Shown here piece after piece: positions 1-9,313 of a stretch of DNA of 64,000 nucleotides. The stretch's first letter is position 1. Each line of letters starts with the position of its first letter. The notes beneath the pieces are model-generated. The model worked only from the letters and a program-made list of their open reading frames with translations, was not told where the DNA came from and ran no database searches. Position numbers and translations under genes: made by a program. Source of the DNA: Arcicella aquatica (GTDB taxonomy: Bacteria > Bacteroidota > Bacteroidia > Cytophagales > Spirosomataceae); the NCBI RefSeq assembly GCF_034928825.1, contig NZ_JAYFUL010000006.1, positions 1 through 64,000 of the forward strand, read 5' to 3'.

Positions 1-227
1 TTAAACGATAATCTCCCAAATTGTGAACAGATATTTTTTTTCTATACCTAAAAACATTTCCATGCTACAAGTTCTTAATTTTTTTTATCTTATCTAAAAG
101 ATGTGGGTAATCAGTAGGACTTAAGTCCCTCGCTAGGGATAAAGTACTTGTTTTTTAATCTTTTTTAATAATATAGGATTTAAGACAATCTCGCCTAAAG
201 CTTACAGCCTAACGCCTATCGCCAAAA
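1..227. other. Intergenic stretch with fragments of dispersed repeats
   Basis: No gene is supported here. Two repeat fragments are visible. Bases about 116-144 contain GGACTTAAGTCCCTCGCT followed by AGGGATAAA, which matches half of the perfect palindrome at 23,719-23,778 with one or two differences. Bases about 186-227 carry the word-like repeat made of variants of GCCTAAAGCTTACAGCC that recurs in the prophage near 42,430, 58,823 and 59,941. The stretch is the 3' flank of the fucosidase operon, so a terminator may lie in it, but I do not see a strong one. Confidence 0.6.
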
Positions 228-1724
228 TCAATAAACACCAACATTAGAAATCACAGGGCAAGCCTTGGCATCTTTGATATTGATTCTTACTTTGCTAGTT
301 TCCACGCCATCCAGTTTCAATATTCTTTTATAGCCAATCGTAGTAGCTGACGCTACCTCTTTCCATGCGTTATCTTTCCAAACCTCCACATTAAAGCTTT
401 TTACTCTTTGACCTAATTTGATGTATTCCTGCAAAAGCACGTATTTTACAGGCTTATTAGCTCCTAAATTAATTTCAAGGCTTCCTGATTTTTGTTCATC
501 ATCGGTTGTCCAATAGGTTTCCTTATTGCCGTCAGTTACGTTTTTAGCCTTAAACTTTACATCATTTCCACGTACTTCGCTAGCTTTTACTGAGGCGTTG
601 AGTGCCAAATTGGTTTTAAATTCCTTATCCAAAATAGCCTTGAAACCCTTCAATGATTTTACATCATTTTCATGAAAAAGCCCACGACGATCAGGAGGAA
701 TATTCAATAACAAGTTTGAACCTCTACCTACTGATGAAAGATAAATTTCAAATAATCTTTCTGGCGACTTTACTGCTGCATCTTCTTTAGCATGATAAAA
801 CCACCCTGGACGGATAGAAACATCTATTTCGCTCGGAATCCAAGCCGTTCCATTTTCAGAACCCGTATTCAATAAGTGTTCAATACCACTTTTGCCAGCG
901 TACAAACTATCAGGCGTAATATTATTCCAGTTGGTTTCGCCTGCAATACCACTTTCGTTGCCACACCAACGTACTTCTGGCCCAGCATCGCTGAAAAAGA
1001 TAACATCAGGTTGCATTTTTCTTACCATCGGGATGGTCGTTTTCCAGTCGTAATATGTTTTAGCGTCTATTTTGCGTTTCTCGTTAGCACCACCATAATA
1101 GCCCGTTCCGCCATTGGCACCGTCGAACCAAAGTTCAAAAACAGGCTTATAATTACTAAATAATTCGTTTAATTGATTACGATAATAGTTAATGTATTCA
1201 GGCTTGCCATAGTCGGCACGGTTTCTATCCCAAGGCGATAAGTAAACCCCAAATTTTACCCCGAATTTCTTACAAGCCTCTGCCGTTTCTTTGACAACAT
1301 CGCCTTTGCCATCTTTATAAGGACTGTTTTTGATAGAATGCTCCGTGAATTTACTTGGCCATAATGTAAAGCCGTCGTGGTGCTTACAAGTAAGAATTGC
1401 ACCTTTAAAGCCAGTAGCTTTCAAGGTACTAATCCACTGGTTCGCATCCAGTGCCGAAGGGTTAAAAATAGCAGGACTTTCATCGCCATTTCCCCATTCC
1501 AAATCAGTAAAAGTGTTGGTCGTAAAATGGATAAAAGCATTGGTTTCCATTTCCTGATAAGCCAATTGCTCTTTCGTAGGAATCGGATACACAGGTTTTG
1601 GGGCTGTAACAGCCTTTTTGATAGTCTTTTTTACAATCGGCTCATGCGTTTTGGGTAACGTTTCAGCATGATTAAGTTGAGAAAAAAGCAAAAAAGGAAT
1701 AGATAAAAATAGCGCGTTTTTCAT
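228..1724 (-). CDS. GH29 alpha-L-fucosidase with C-terminal F5/8C-like (CBM32-type) domain
   Basis: Predicted exported glycoside hydrolase that releases alpha-linked L-fucose from glycans. Residues 1-20 form a Sec signal peptide (hydrophobic core, then NHA). The catalytic barrel covers roughly 50-375. It shows the family motif CKHHDGF near residue 113 and ELWFDG, where Asp201 is at the position of the GH29 nucleophile. Residues about 375-498 look like a discoidin/F5-8C beta-sandwich (NLALNASVKAS, then TDGNKETYWTTDD), a common sugar-binding partner in this family. It is the second gene of a two-gene operon: the upstream fucosidase stops only 7 bases before this start codon. Assignment to GH29 is firm; linkage specificity cannot be read from the sequence. 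Confidence 0.93.
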   Translation of the reverse strand: MKNALFLSIPFLLFSQLNHAETLPKTHEPIVKKTIKKAVTAPKPVYPIPTKEQLAYQEMETNAFIHFTTNTFTDLEWGNGDESPAIFNPSALDANQWISTLKATGFKGAILTCKHHDGFTLWPSKFTEHSIKNSPYKDGKGDVVKETAEACKKFGVKFGVYLSPWDRNRADYGKPEYINYYRNQLNELFSNYKPVFELWFDGANGGTGYYGGANEKRKIDAKTYYDWKTTIPMVRKMQPDVIFFSDAGPEVRWCGNESGIAGETNWNNITPDSLYAGKSGIEHLLNTGSENGTAWIPSEIDVSIRPGWFYHAKEDAAVKSPERLFEIYLSSVGRGSNLLLNIPPDRRGLFHENDVKSLKGFKAILDKEFKTNLALNASVKASEVRGNDVKFKAKNVTDGNKETYWTTDDEQKSGSLEINLGANKPVKYVLLQEYIKLGQRVKSFNVEVWKDNAWKEVASATTIGYKRILKLDGVETSKVRINIKDAKACPVISNVGVY

Positions 1725-1731
1725 GGAATAA

Positions 1732-3159
1732 TTAGTATTTAAAAGCTAAACTCGGATAGTTCTTATATTTTTTTAGGAAATTAGCTGGCAACGTTACAGT
1801 TACTTTGTCGCCTTCCGCTTTCCATTTTACGGTTGTTTTTTCGCTTAACAATTGCACTTTCGCTCCTTTGGCAGGCACATTGCCAGTCCATGTGATGGTC
1901 GTAGCAATTGGTTGATTTTCTGGTAATCTTACCAGCGCATAGATGGCGTTGTCTTTGCCTTTGGTAAAAAATGTTTCGCCGTCTCTGTAAACATCCGTAG
2001 TTCTAGTATTATAAATAGCCTCGCCATTAGCATTCAACCAAGTACCGATTTCTTTCAAACGTGATACTTGTGTATCGTTTAACGTACCGTCGGCTTGTGG
2101 GCCAACGCCTAGTAACAAACTGCCGCCTTTGGCTACTACTTCTATCAAACTATGGATAACTTTAGTTGACGATTTGAAATTATCATTCGGTACATAGCCC
2201 CACGCACCGCCTAAAGTAATACAGCTTTCCCACGGCGTGTCTGACTTATTGGCTGGAATACTTTGCTCTGGTGTTCTGTAGTTTTCGTATTCACCATGAA
2301 CCGTTCTGTCAACCACTAAAAGACCGGGCTGAGCCTTACGAGCCATCGAAGCAATTTTGGGCATATCTATTTCCTGACTGAAAGCAGGAATAGCAGCACC
2401 CCAAGCCCGTACTTCGTCGGTAACGGTATCCAACGGACGAACCCAACCGCCATCAAGCCAAAGAATATCCATTTTGCCATAGCCTGTCATTAATTCTTGA
2501 ATTTGGTTGTAGCTAAACTCTTTGAATTTATTCCAACGCCAAGGATTCTTACGGATGTCATAATTCACATTACGGTCTGGCGTAGCATAACGATTCCACC
2601 AAAAGTATTCAGAATGCCAGTCTGGTTTTGAAAAGTAAGCGCCAATCATAAAATTCTGTTTTCTGAATGCTTCAAAAACATATTTGGCTACGTCGGCTTT
2701 TGGATTTTGAGCGAACGGACCATTTGAAATTTTGAAATCAGAATACTTAGTATCGAACATCGAAAACCCGTCATGATGTTTTGTCGTAAAAACTACGTAT
2801 TTCATCCCAGCGTCTTTGGCAGCACTAGCCCATTGGTCTGGATTAAAATTGGTAGGATTAAACTTTTTGTTCAAACCCCAATACCACTTTTTATAATCAT
2901 CATAAGTTTGGGTACTGTCGCGGCTAATCCAATCCTCAGAACACAATTCCCATGATTCGATAATACCCGGTACAGCATACAAGCCCCAGTGGATAATCAT
3001 CCCAAATTTTTGGTCACGCCAAGTTTCTAACTTTTCTTTTACCAAAGGGTCAGTAGGGTATTGGTATTCCGTTGAAGCCTGATGAATATTTCCCTGTGCT
3101 GTTGACTGAAAATGTGAAAAGGCAAAAAGACCAAGCAATGCAATTATTTTTTTGAACAT
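1732..3159 (-). CDS. GH29 alpha-L-fucosidase
   Basis: Second predicted exported fucosidase, 475 aa, first gene of the operon with its GH29 neighbour. Residues 1-21 are a Sec signal peptide ending STAQ. The catalytic domain starts near residue 45 with FGMIIHWGLYAVPG. It carries TTKHHDGFSMF (about 125-135) and DILWLDGGW, where Asp236 matches the GH29 nucleophile. A short beta-rich C-terminal region (about 380-475) follows. Unlike its neighbour it has no F5/8C-like domain. The two proteins differ greatly in sequence, so they probably act on different fucosylated substrates. Periplasmic or surface location is inferred from the signal peptide. Confidence 0.93.
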   Translation of the reverse strand: MFKKIIALLGLFAFSHFQSTAQGNIHQASTEYQYPTDPLVKEKLETWRDQKFGMIIHWGLYAVPGIIESWELCSEDWISRDSTQTYDDYKKWYWGLNKKFNPTNFNPDQWASAAKDAGMKYVVFTTKHHDGFSMFDTKYSDFKISNGPFAQNPKADVAKYVFEAFRKQNFMIGAYFSKPDWHSEYFWWNRYATPDRNVNYDIRKNPWRWNKFKEFSYNQIQELMTGYGKMDILWLDGGWVRPLDTVTDEVRAWGAAIPAFSQEIDMPKIASMARKAQPGLLVVDRTVHGEYENYRTPEQSIPANKSDTPWESCITLGGAWGYVPNDNFKSSTKVIHSLIEVVAKGGSLLLGVGPQADGTLNDTQVSRLKEIGTWLNANGEAIYNTRTTDVYRDGETFFTKGKDNAIYALVRLPENQPIATTITWTGNVPAKGAKVQLLSEKTTVKWKAEGDKVTVTLPANFLKKYKNYPSLAFKY

Positions 3160-3438
3160 AATAATAGTTTTTATGAAGGATAATATGACAAACGATTGTT
3201 GTTGATAATCGTTTTTGTTGGTTAAATTAACTTCTTTACAAAAGAGGTTTTAAGGATACTTATACCTCTTTATATTTACTAAATTACGAAAATATTTGAT
3301 TTATTTTTAATAATCGGAAATATATTACATTTTTAATCAAATAAATGTGCATTTTTTTAAGGCTACATACCGTTTAATAATTATTGAGGTCAGAAACAAG
3401 TTGAAGATTTTATTTTAGCTAATTTTAAACAGCAAACT

Positions 3439-4662
3439 ATGAACTTTAACTATGACAAAATGACACACACTGTACAACCAAAGGAAACCCTTTATAGTAT
3501 CTCAAAAAAATACAGACTTTCTATAGAGCAACTCACCGAAATGAATAGTTTACAATCTACCAATTTGTCGATAGGGCAGGTGTTAGTAGTAGATTCTTCC
3601 ACTTTTTCTGACGATACCACGACTACTACCATTTTCAGTGCTAATACGAGCGTTTTTAATGACAATACTGCTTATAATACTTCTAATACCTCCAGCCAAA
3701 ATAGTTCTATCAATCATGCTGCTGTCAATCCTGTAGATTATGGAAGTTCGGTTTTTGAACGACGACAAGTATTCCAAATTCAGCAACAAAACAAAGGTTC
3801 ATATAGCACTTATGTAATTAATTTTCCGAGTTCAGACGGTTTTATGCAGACTGGTCCCATGCGTGACGTTTATCCCTCGCCCAATCAAGTAAATCCTAAA
3901 GGGGTAAGCTATGCGGGGCAATCTGGCTTTGATGAAAACAAAAGTATGTTTTTAGATTTATGTCAAGAGCCATATTATGCCGATATTCTAAAATACATTT
4001 CAAAAAACGAAGGCTGTTTCGATGCCGTGAATAGCTATGACAAAGCCATTTTTTCTTTTGGATTTATTCAATTTACAGGTGCAGTAGCTAGCGGTTCAAT
4101 GCTTACAAGGGTATTAGCAAGGCTAAAAGATAGAGACGAAGATGTATTTAATGAATGTTTTGGTCAATACGGACTGGATGTTCAAAATGATGGAACACCT
4201 GTTTTTCAGGTAGATACCAGCTATGGAACCAAAGAAGGCGATGCTGCATATTTAGAAGTAGCCAACGATTTAAGATTAACAGGAGCTTTTATAGCCAGTG
4301 CGTTCAAACCAAGTATGATTTGCGTGCAGGTAGAAGTAGCCTTAGAAGAATATGTAGTCAAGGCGGTGTCATCGTCGGTAATGATTAATATTTATGGGAA
4401 TGCATATCCATTAAACCAGATTATCAATACACAGGGGGGAATTGCTTTCAGAGTAGATTTAGCCGTCAATCGAGGTTTGAGCGGCTCGTTGGCAGTACTA
4501 AAAAAGGCCATTGAACAAGTGTTGTCTGAATCTGGAAGTGGGGATATTACTAGTTTAGATGAAAGAAGTATCATCGAAAAAGTAGCCATGAACGATGTAG
4601 AAACTTGGAAAAAACAACGAGTATTGAAAGTGTTGGATAGTGGCTTTAGCTTTGCGAAGTGA
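3439..4662 (+). CDS. LysM protein with lysozyme-like C-terminal region
   Basis: The N-terminus is one clear LysM domain (residues about 9-53: TVQPKETLYSISKKYRLS, then NLSIGQVLVV), which binds N-acetylglucosamine polymers such as peptidoglycan. A Ser/Thr/Asn-rich linker runs to about 130. The region around 175-220 contains ISKNEGCFDAVNSYD followed by SFGFIQFTG. This resembles lysozyme-superfamily enzymes in which Glu of the NEG motif would be catalytic. There is no signal peptide in front of LysM, so it either stays in the cytoplasm or is exported another way. A strong hairpin terminator follows at 4,698-4,738. The LysM call is firm; the enzymatic call is tentative. Confidence 0.7.
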   Translation: MNFNYDKMTHTVQPKETLYSISKKYRLSIEQLTEMNSLQSTNLSIGQVLVVDSSTFSDDTTTTTIFSANTSVFNDNTAYNTSNTSSQNSSINHAAVNPVDYGSSVFERRQVFQIQQQNKGSYSTYVINFPSSDGFMQTGPMRDVYPSPNQVNPKGVSYAGQSGFDENKSMFLDLCQEPYYADILKYISKNEGCFDAVNSYDKAIFSFGFIQFTGAVASGSMLTRVLARLKDRDEDVFNECFGQYGLDVQNDGTPVFQVDTSYGTKEGDAAYLEVANDLRLTGAFIASAFKPSMICVQVEVALEEYVVKAVSSSVMINIYGNAYPLNQIINTQGGIAFRVDLAVNRGLSGSLAVLKKAIEQVLSESGSGDITSLDERSIIEKVAMNDVETWKKQRVLKVLDSGFSFAK

Positions 4663-4697
4663 AATAATGAAAATATAGGTTTCTACTAAAGAGATAT

Positions 4698-4738
4698 AAC
4701 TTCCATTTTACGGTTTAATTAGTAAAATGGAAGTTTTT
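4698..4738. terminator. Rho-independent terminator after the LysM gene
   Basis: AACTTCCATTTTAC pairs perfectly with GTAAAATGGAAGTT across a 9-10 base loop, followed by a T run. It separates the LysM gene from the Rpn-type gene. Confidence 0.85.
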
Positions 4739-4800
4739 GTTTGAAAAAGCATTACAGAATGCTTTAATTTGAGATAAAATAATTGAGAATAGTTTTACAC

Positions 4801-5616
4801 ATGAAATCAAAAAAACAAGCCAATCAATACGATAAGATATTCAAGGAAAATATAGAGGCTGTTATACCAAGTTTAATGGAAAATATACTTGGCATATCTG
4901 CGGTTTTATCAGAAGAACTTCCCGACGATATTCAGCATACTAAAGAACGAAAACCTGATGTTTTAAAGAAAATTACTGATATCCAAGGTAATATCTTTGT
5001 CCTTCAAATAGAGTTTCAAGTAGTTGATGAGTCAGATATGATTTATAGAATGGCAGAGTACAATGTCATGTTGGCAAGAAAATATAAATTACCAATCGAG
5101 CAATTTGTGATTTACCTTGGCATAAAAAAGCCAAAATTTTCAACTCGTATAGAAAGTAAACTTTTAAATTATAACTTCCCTTTAATTACATTTTCAGAAC
5201 TTGATTATCATATTTTCCTGAAATCAGATAAACCTGAAGAAATAATATTAAGTATTTTAGCAAACTTCAGAGAAGAAGAACCGAAAAATGTTTTGAAGGA
5301 AATTATTCATCGCATTGAAGAAACCACTGAAGGAGATTTTTCGTTAAGAAGGTACATGCAACAGTTGCGAGTACTATCACAATTGCGTAACTTAGAACAA
5401 AAACTTAAAGAAATTATCATGATAAGTATTGCAGAATATATAAATGAAGAAAAAGATCCTGCTTTTATGATTGCTAAAGAAAGAGAACAAACTAAGTTTG
5501 TCATCAACTTGCTAAGCGAAAGCGACTTTTCTATTGAGAAGATTGCTAAAGTTACAGGTGTGTCATTAGATTTCGTAAAAAACATTCAGCAACAACTCAA
5601 GCTTTTACCCGAATAA
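4801..5616 (+). CDS. Rpn/transposase-31-like PD-(D/E)XK family protein
   Basis: The N-terminal half matches the Rpn (recombination-promoting nuclease, PDDEXK_2) family. The signature is KPDVLKKI followed about 12 residues later by IFVLQIEFQ, giving the D...E-x-Q catalytic pattern of this group. The family is found in Bacteroidota in many paralogues, and E. coli RpnA is a DNA endonuclease. The C-terminal part (about 200-270) ends in SIEKIAKVTGVSLDFVKNIQ, which looks like a small helix-turn-helix. I start at the ATG at 4,801 rather than the in-frame TTG at 4,783. The 3' end overlaps the convergent umuC-like gene by 20 bases. Nuclease activity is inferred. Confidence 0.75.
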   Translation: MKSKKQANQYDKIFKENIEAVIPSLMENILGISAVLSEELPDDIQHTKERKPDVLKKITDIQGNIFVLQIEFQVVDESDMIYRMAEYNVMLARKYKLPIEQFVIYLGIKKPKFSTRIESKLLNYNFPLITFSELDYHIFLKSDKPEEIILSILANFREEEPKNVLKEIIHRIEETTEGDFSLRRYMQQLRVLSQLRNLEQKLKEIIMISIAEYINEEKDPAFMIAKEREQTKFVINLLSESDFSIEKIAKVTGVSLDFVKNIQQQLKLLPE

Positions 5617-6859
5617 TATCTGCCAACCGCGTGGTATATCTTTTCGAAAGCTTCTCTTGTTTCATTTTCCAAGTACGTTGTAAATCTTGGGTAGCTAGTT
5701 TTACTATCGTCGTGCCTGTTTTTCTATTGATGTTATCTACAGCTTCCATCAATTTTTTATGCTTGGGATTACTATTTTGAAAGAGGCTGATTTGTTGAGC
5801 ATTTTCGGGAGTTAAATCTGTTACAATTACGCCTGCTTTTTTGTATTCAAAACCCTCTCTGAAAATCATATCCAAAGCCTCTGTCGCAAATTTTGCTAAT
5901 TCTATGTTTGAATTAGTTGGATAGGGTAGTGCCAACACCTGACTTTTACTGTACTGTTCTAATTCTTTTCGATGCGCATTGGTACGCAGAAAAACCACGA
6001 TGGCATTACAACAAGACTTTTGCTTTCTTAACTTCTCCGCACAACTCACCGTAAACGTAATAATCCTCTCTTTGACAAGCTCATAGTCTTTATAATTTGT
6101 TTCAAAACTTCGTGTAGTAGCAATGTTTCTTTTATCGGCTACTTCGTCTAAATCTAAGCAACTAATTCCTTGCAGTTCTTTGTATAGGCGTAAACCTACC
6201 ACACCCATTTCTTTTTTTACCCACTCTTCTTTGCAATTAGTAAAATCAAATGCAGTGTGTACTTCTGCCGCTTTCAACCGTTTGGCAAGTCTGTAGCCTA
6301 TTCCCCATACACCCTCTATCGCCAGCCATTTCAAGGCTTTGATACGTTTCTCATCGCTATCAATTACATATACGTTACCTGTTTTTTCGGGGAATTTTTT
6401 AGCGATATTGTTCGCCACTTTTGAAAGTGCTTTAGTAGGAGCAATGCCCACACTGATGGGAATCCCCGTGCCTTTGGTTACTTGATAGCGAATCTCATTG
6501 CCATACTTTTGAAAATCGAAATACTTTTCAAAGCCATCAAATTTCAAAAAGGCCTCATCGATGCTGTATAGCTCTATCTCTGGTGTAAATTCGGCTAATA
6601 AATTCATCACTCTGTTGCTCATATCGCCATACAAAGCATAGTTAGATGAAACCACATGAATGTTATTCTTGTTAAAAAAATCCTCAAATTTATAAGCCGG
6701 AGCACCCATCGGTACGCCCGCCTTTTTGGCTTCGTTACTTCTGGAAATCACACAGCCATCGTTATTAGACAGCACAGCAATGGGCTGGTTCCTCAGTTTG
6801 GGCTGAAAAACTCTTTCGCAGGATGCGTAAAAATTATTACAATCAACTAGTGCAAACAT
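5597..6859 (-). CDS. umuC: UmuC-like Y-family DNA polymerase
   Basis: Catalytic subunit of a translesion polymerase (Pol V type). The start MFALVDCNNFYASCERVF is the classical Y-family motif with the metal-binding Asp at position 6. YSIDEAFLKFDG near residue 100 supplies the second acidic pair. The thumb and helix-hairpin-helix segment follows around 165-200 (KWLAIEGVWGIGYRLAKRLK), then the little-finger domain. Length of 420 aa is normal for UmuC. The umuD-like gene lies 3 bases upstream on the same strand, so the two form an operon. The gene converges on the Rpn-type gene with a 20-base overlap. Confidence 0.95.
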   Translation of the reverse strand: MFALVDCNNFYASCERVFQPKLRNQPIAVLSNNDGCVISRSNEAKKAGVPMGAPAYKFEDFFNKNNIHVVSSNYALYGDMSNRVMNLLAEFTPEIELYSIDEAFLKFDGFEKYFDFQKYGNEIRYQVTKGTGIPISVGIAPTKALSKVANNIAKKFPEKTGNVYVIDSDEKRIKALKWLAIEGVWGIGYRLAKRLKAAEVHTAFDFTNCKEEWVKKEMGVVGLRLYKELQGISCLDLDEVADKRNIATTRSFETNYKDYELVKERIITFTVSCAEKLRKQKSCCNAIVVFLRTNAHRKELEQYSKSQVLALPYPTNSNIELAKFATEALDMIFREGFEYKKAGVIVTDLTPENAQQISLFQNSNPKHKKLMEAVDNINRKTGTTIVKLATQDLQRTWKMKQEKLSKRYTTRLADIIRVKA

Positions 6860-6862
6860 ATT

Positions 6863-7312
6863 TTAGTGCTTTTGAATGGAAAAAGTAACCATACCCCAAA
6901 TTTCAAAATCGTAATATTCTGTCACTTTCGTTGGCTTATAATTATCATTGGCAGGCATTAGCCAAATACCTTCTTGGTCTACTTTCAGGCGTTTTAATAC
7001 AAACTCTCCATTCAGGATACACACAGCAATTTTACCATCTGTAGGCTCAATAGATTTGTCGATAATCAATAAATCTTTGTCGGCAATACCTGCGTCAGTC
7101 ATCGAAACACCATCTGTTAGGGCAATAAAAGTAGTGGAAGGATGCTTGATTAAATATTTATTAAGGTCGATGGCTGTATCTAAAAAATCGGCGGCTGGCG
7201 ATGGAAACCCCGCACTAATGCCCCCTTCGATGAGTGGTAACTCCAACGAAGTTTCATCTGAAAATGCGTAAATCTTTAATGTTCCCTTTGTATTAACAGC
7301 TTTTAGATTCAT
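6863..7312 (-). CDS. umuD: UmuD-like S24 self-cleaving protein
   Basis: Partner of the UmuC-like polymerase; after RecA-assisted self-cleavage UmuD activates Pol V. The sequence shows the cleavage region ISAGFPSPAAD, with the scissile bond expected between Ala34 and Gly35 (E. coli has Cys-Gly). The catalytic dyad is Ser70 (TDGVSMTD) and Lys107 (GEFVLKRL). At 149 aa it has the usual UmuD length and no DNA-binding domain, which separates it from LexA. The gene starts 3 bases before umuC. SOS control would be expected, but I cannot recognise a LexA box in the 63-bp upstream gap. Confidence 0.93.
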   Translation of the reverse strand: MNLKAVNTKGTLKIYAFSDETSLELPLIEGGISAGFPSPAADFLDTAIDLNKYLIKHPSTTFIALTDGVSMTDAGIADKDLLIIDKSIEPTDGKIAVCILNGEFVLKRLKVDQEGIWLMPANDNYKPTKVTEYYDFEIWGMVTFSIQKH

Positions 7313-7375
7313 TTACTTATCAGTTCGGCACTTTGCGAAGTGGTGAGGATTGAAGCACTAATGTTGAGTTTTGAA

Positions 7376-8638
7376 CTAAAGTTTAAGAGTACTACCACCG
7401 TTCAATTTAGTGCTTAGCCCTCCATTTTGTAAACCCCTTGCTAGGCGTTCATTGTTTTTGTTCGTCAGTTCTTTTATTTGTAATTCAAGTGATTTCAATA
7501 TAGTTACGTCTGTTTCAAACCCAAAAAGTCTGCTTATCCCAGTTTCTCTTGTCTGTATTAAAATTTTCATCTTATAGTTTTTCCCGTAACAAGCCTTTTC
7601 AAGTTTCTCAATAGCATCTTCAATGCTTTCATATTCTGTTTGTATTTTTACAGGCACAGGTACCCCGTCACAATGCTCTTTTAAAAAACCGTCAATTCCT
7701 GAATTACGTTGAACTGGGAAGGCATTTATATTTTGAAGGGTTGCTAGTTCTTTTTCTGTTTTTTCAAAATAGTCGTTTGCTCCCTTATTTAATAAATTGG
7801 ATTCTGAAATTATCATTTCTTCTAAACGAGAGTTAGCCAATTCAACTGCATCAGCAGATACATCTATTCCAATGAAATTCCTTTTTAATGATTTTGCAGA
7901 GACACATGTTGTTCCACTTCCACAAAATGGGTCAAGAACTAAATCACCTTCATCTGTTACGATATTTAGAACTTGATTTAGTAACAGAACAGGTTTTTGA
8001 GTTGGATACCCTGTTCTTTCTTTTGCTTTTGGGTTTAAATATGGTATTTCCCATACGTCTGAAAGTGGAACACCTTTTTTCTCTTTTCCTAAAATTGGGT
8101 TTCCATTTTCGTCTCTTTTGTAAACAGATTTCCCATTTTCATTTCTTTCTCTGTCTTGTAAAATTTGGTCAATATTTGTTGTAGCTGAATAGTCAGTATA
8201 CAATGTGTTGAATTTGAAATTCTGTGTTTTTGAATAAAAAAAGATTACTTGATGAGAGTTTAAAAGTCCCTTTTTTGCATTAGACCATCGTTTGTAAGAC
8301 CATATAATTTCGCTTTGAAAATTATTACGTCCGAAAACTTTATCCATAATAACTCTTATATTATGAGAAGCTGTTTTATCGCAATGTAAAAATACACTTC
8401 CTGTATCCTTTAAAACACGTTTTGACTGCTCTAACACACTTTCTATAACAAATAAATACTCTTCAATAGAATTATATTTATCGTCAAATTCATAAGTTTT
8501 GGAGTTATTCTTATTAGTTAAAGAATGTTTTTTTTGGGTGAAAAAAGGTGGGTCGAAGTAAACTAAATCTATTTTATTAGCTTCAACTTCTTTGAGCTTT
8601 TCAATACAATTTCCGTGAATGATTTTATTAATTTCCAT
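7376..8638 (-). CDS. Type II DNA methyltransferase (beta-class N6-A/N4-C)
   Basis: Protective methylase of a type II restriction-modification pair. The catalytic motif DLVYFDPPF lies near the N-terminus and the SAM-binding motif VLDPFCGSGTTCVSA comes near residue 240. That order (IV before I) defines the beta class, which methylates adenine N6 or cytosine N4. I choose ATG at 8,638 (MEINKII) instead of the in-frame ATG at 8,662, because the 8,638 codon overlaps the last 11 bases of the endonuclease gene, a typical translational-coupling arrangement. The C-terminal 150 residues have no motif I recognise and may read the target sequence. Confidence 0.92.
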   Translation of the reverse strand: MEINKIIHGNCIEKLKEVEANKIDLVYFDPPFFTQKKHSLTNKNNSKTYEFDDKYNSIEEYLFVIESVLEQSKRVLKDTGSVFLHCDKTASHNIRVIMDKVFGRNNFQSEIIWSYKRWSNAKKGLLNSHQVIFFYSKTQNFKFNTLYTDYSATTNIDQILQDRERNENGKSVYKRDENGNPILGKEKKGVPLSDVWEIPYLNPKAKERTGYPTQKPVLLLNQVLNIVTDEGDLVLDPFCGSGTTCVSAKSLKRNFIGIDVSADAVELANSRLEEMIISESNLLNKGANDYFEKTEKELATLQNINAFPVQRNSGIDGFLKEHCDGVPVPVKIQTEYESIEDAIEKLEKACYGKNYKMKILIQTRETGISRLFGFETDVTILKSLELQIKELTNKNNERLARGLQNGGLSTKLNGGSTLKL

Positions 8639-9263
8639 CTTGAGGTGTTCTTTCGTTAGCAATTTCTGTCAAAATCAATTTTAGGTCAACTCCAGAATAT
8701 GTTTTTATGTATTCCCAAGCTTCTTCCCCACCGTAATATTCACCTTCAACACCTGCATAAAGTGTTTTTAGTGTTTGTTGAATCCTAATTGCCTGCTCTC
8801 TTTGTGGATAATAAAACATGACCCGAATTGGCTTATAACCGTGGACTCTAATTACTTGAACTCTTGTATGTTCTTTAGTAATATGATCTCCATCTGTTGT
8901 AGCATCTCTCCATTTAATTTCAATTGCATCATTTGCATTCAGAAAATCAATTTCAAACGTTTTTGGCCGTTGTCCTATGGTATTTTCAACTTTTGTTTTT
9001 ATTCCTTCTGGGAATTTATAATTTAAACATAATGTTGCAGCTTCTTCAAGAAATGAACCTGCATACTTATACAAAAATCGTCCAGTGTTTTGGTGTGAGT
9101 CTATAAGTTGCCCTTCTTCGGGTGTAATTCCTAATACACGATATATCAGATAATGAGAGTTGTCATCAGCTTTCATTTCTTCTGTTCTGGCTTCAATTTT
9201 TCCTTTTAAGTTTGCTGAGTAAACTTCTGCTAAATTCTTGATATTTTCTTTTAACACATCCAT
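8628..9263 (-). CDS. Type II restriction endonuclease, ApaLI-like
   Basis: 211-aa putative endonuclease immediately upstream of, and overlapping, its methylase. A PD-(D/E)XK-type core is visible: Asp106 in FEIDFLN, then Glu115-Ile-Lys117 in DAIEIKWRD, followed by a stretch rich in charged residues (TTDGDHITKEHTR). The overall pattern reminds me of the ApaLI family, whose members cut GTGCAC, but this is from memory of the family and not a search. The coupling to a beta-class methylase makes the endonuclease role likely whatever the exact family. Putting R before M in one operon is less common and may need a regulatory device that I do not see. Confidence 0.78.
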   Translation of the reverse strand: MDVLKENIKNLAEVYSANLKGKIEARTEEMKADDNSHYLIYRVLGITPEEGQLIDSHQNTGRFLYKYAGSFLEEAATLCLNYKFPEGIKTKVENTIGQRPKTFEIDFLNANDAIEIKWRDATTDGDHITKEHTRVQVIRVHGYKPIRVMFYYPQREQAIRIQQTLKTLYAGVEGEYYGGEEAWEYIKTYSGVDLKLILTEIANERTPQDGN

Positions 9264-9313
9264 ACTAAATTTATCTAAATAATTCGGTGCAAGTTAGGGA
9301 ATTTTAGTTGCTT

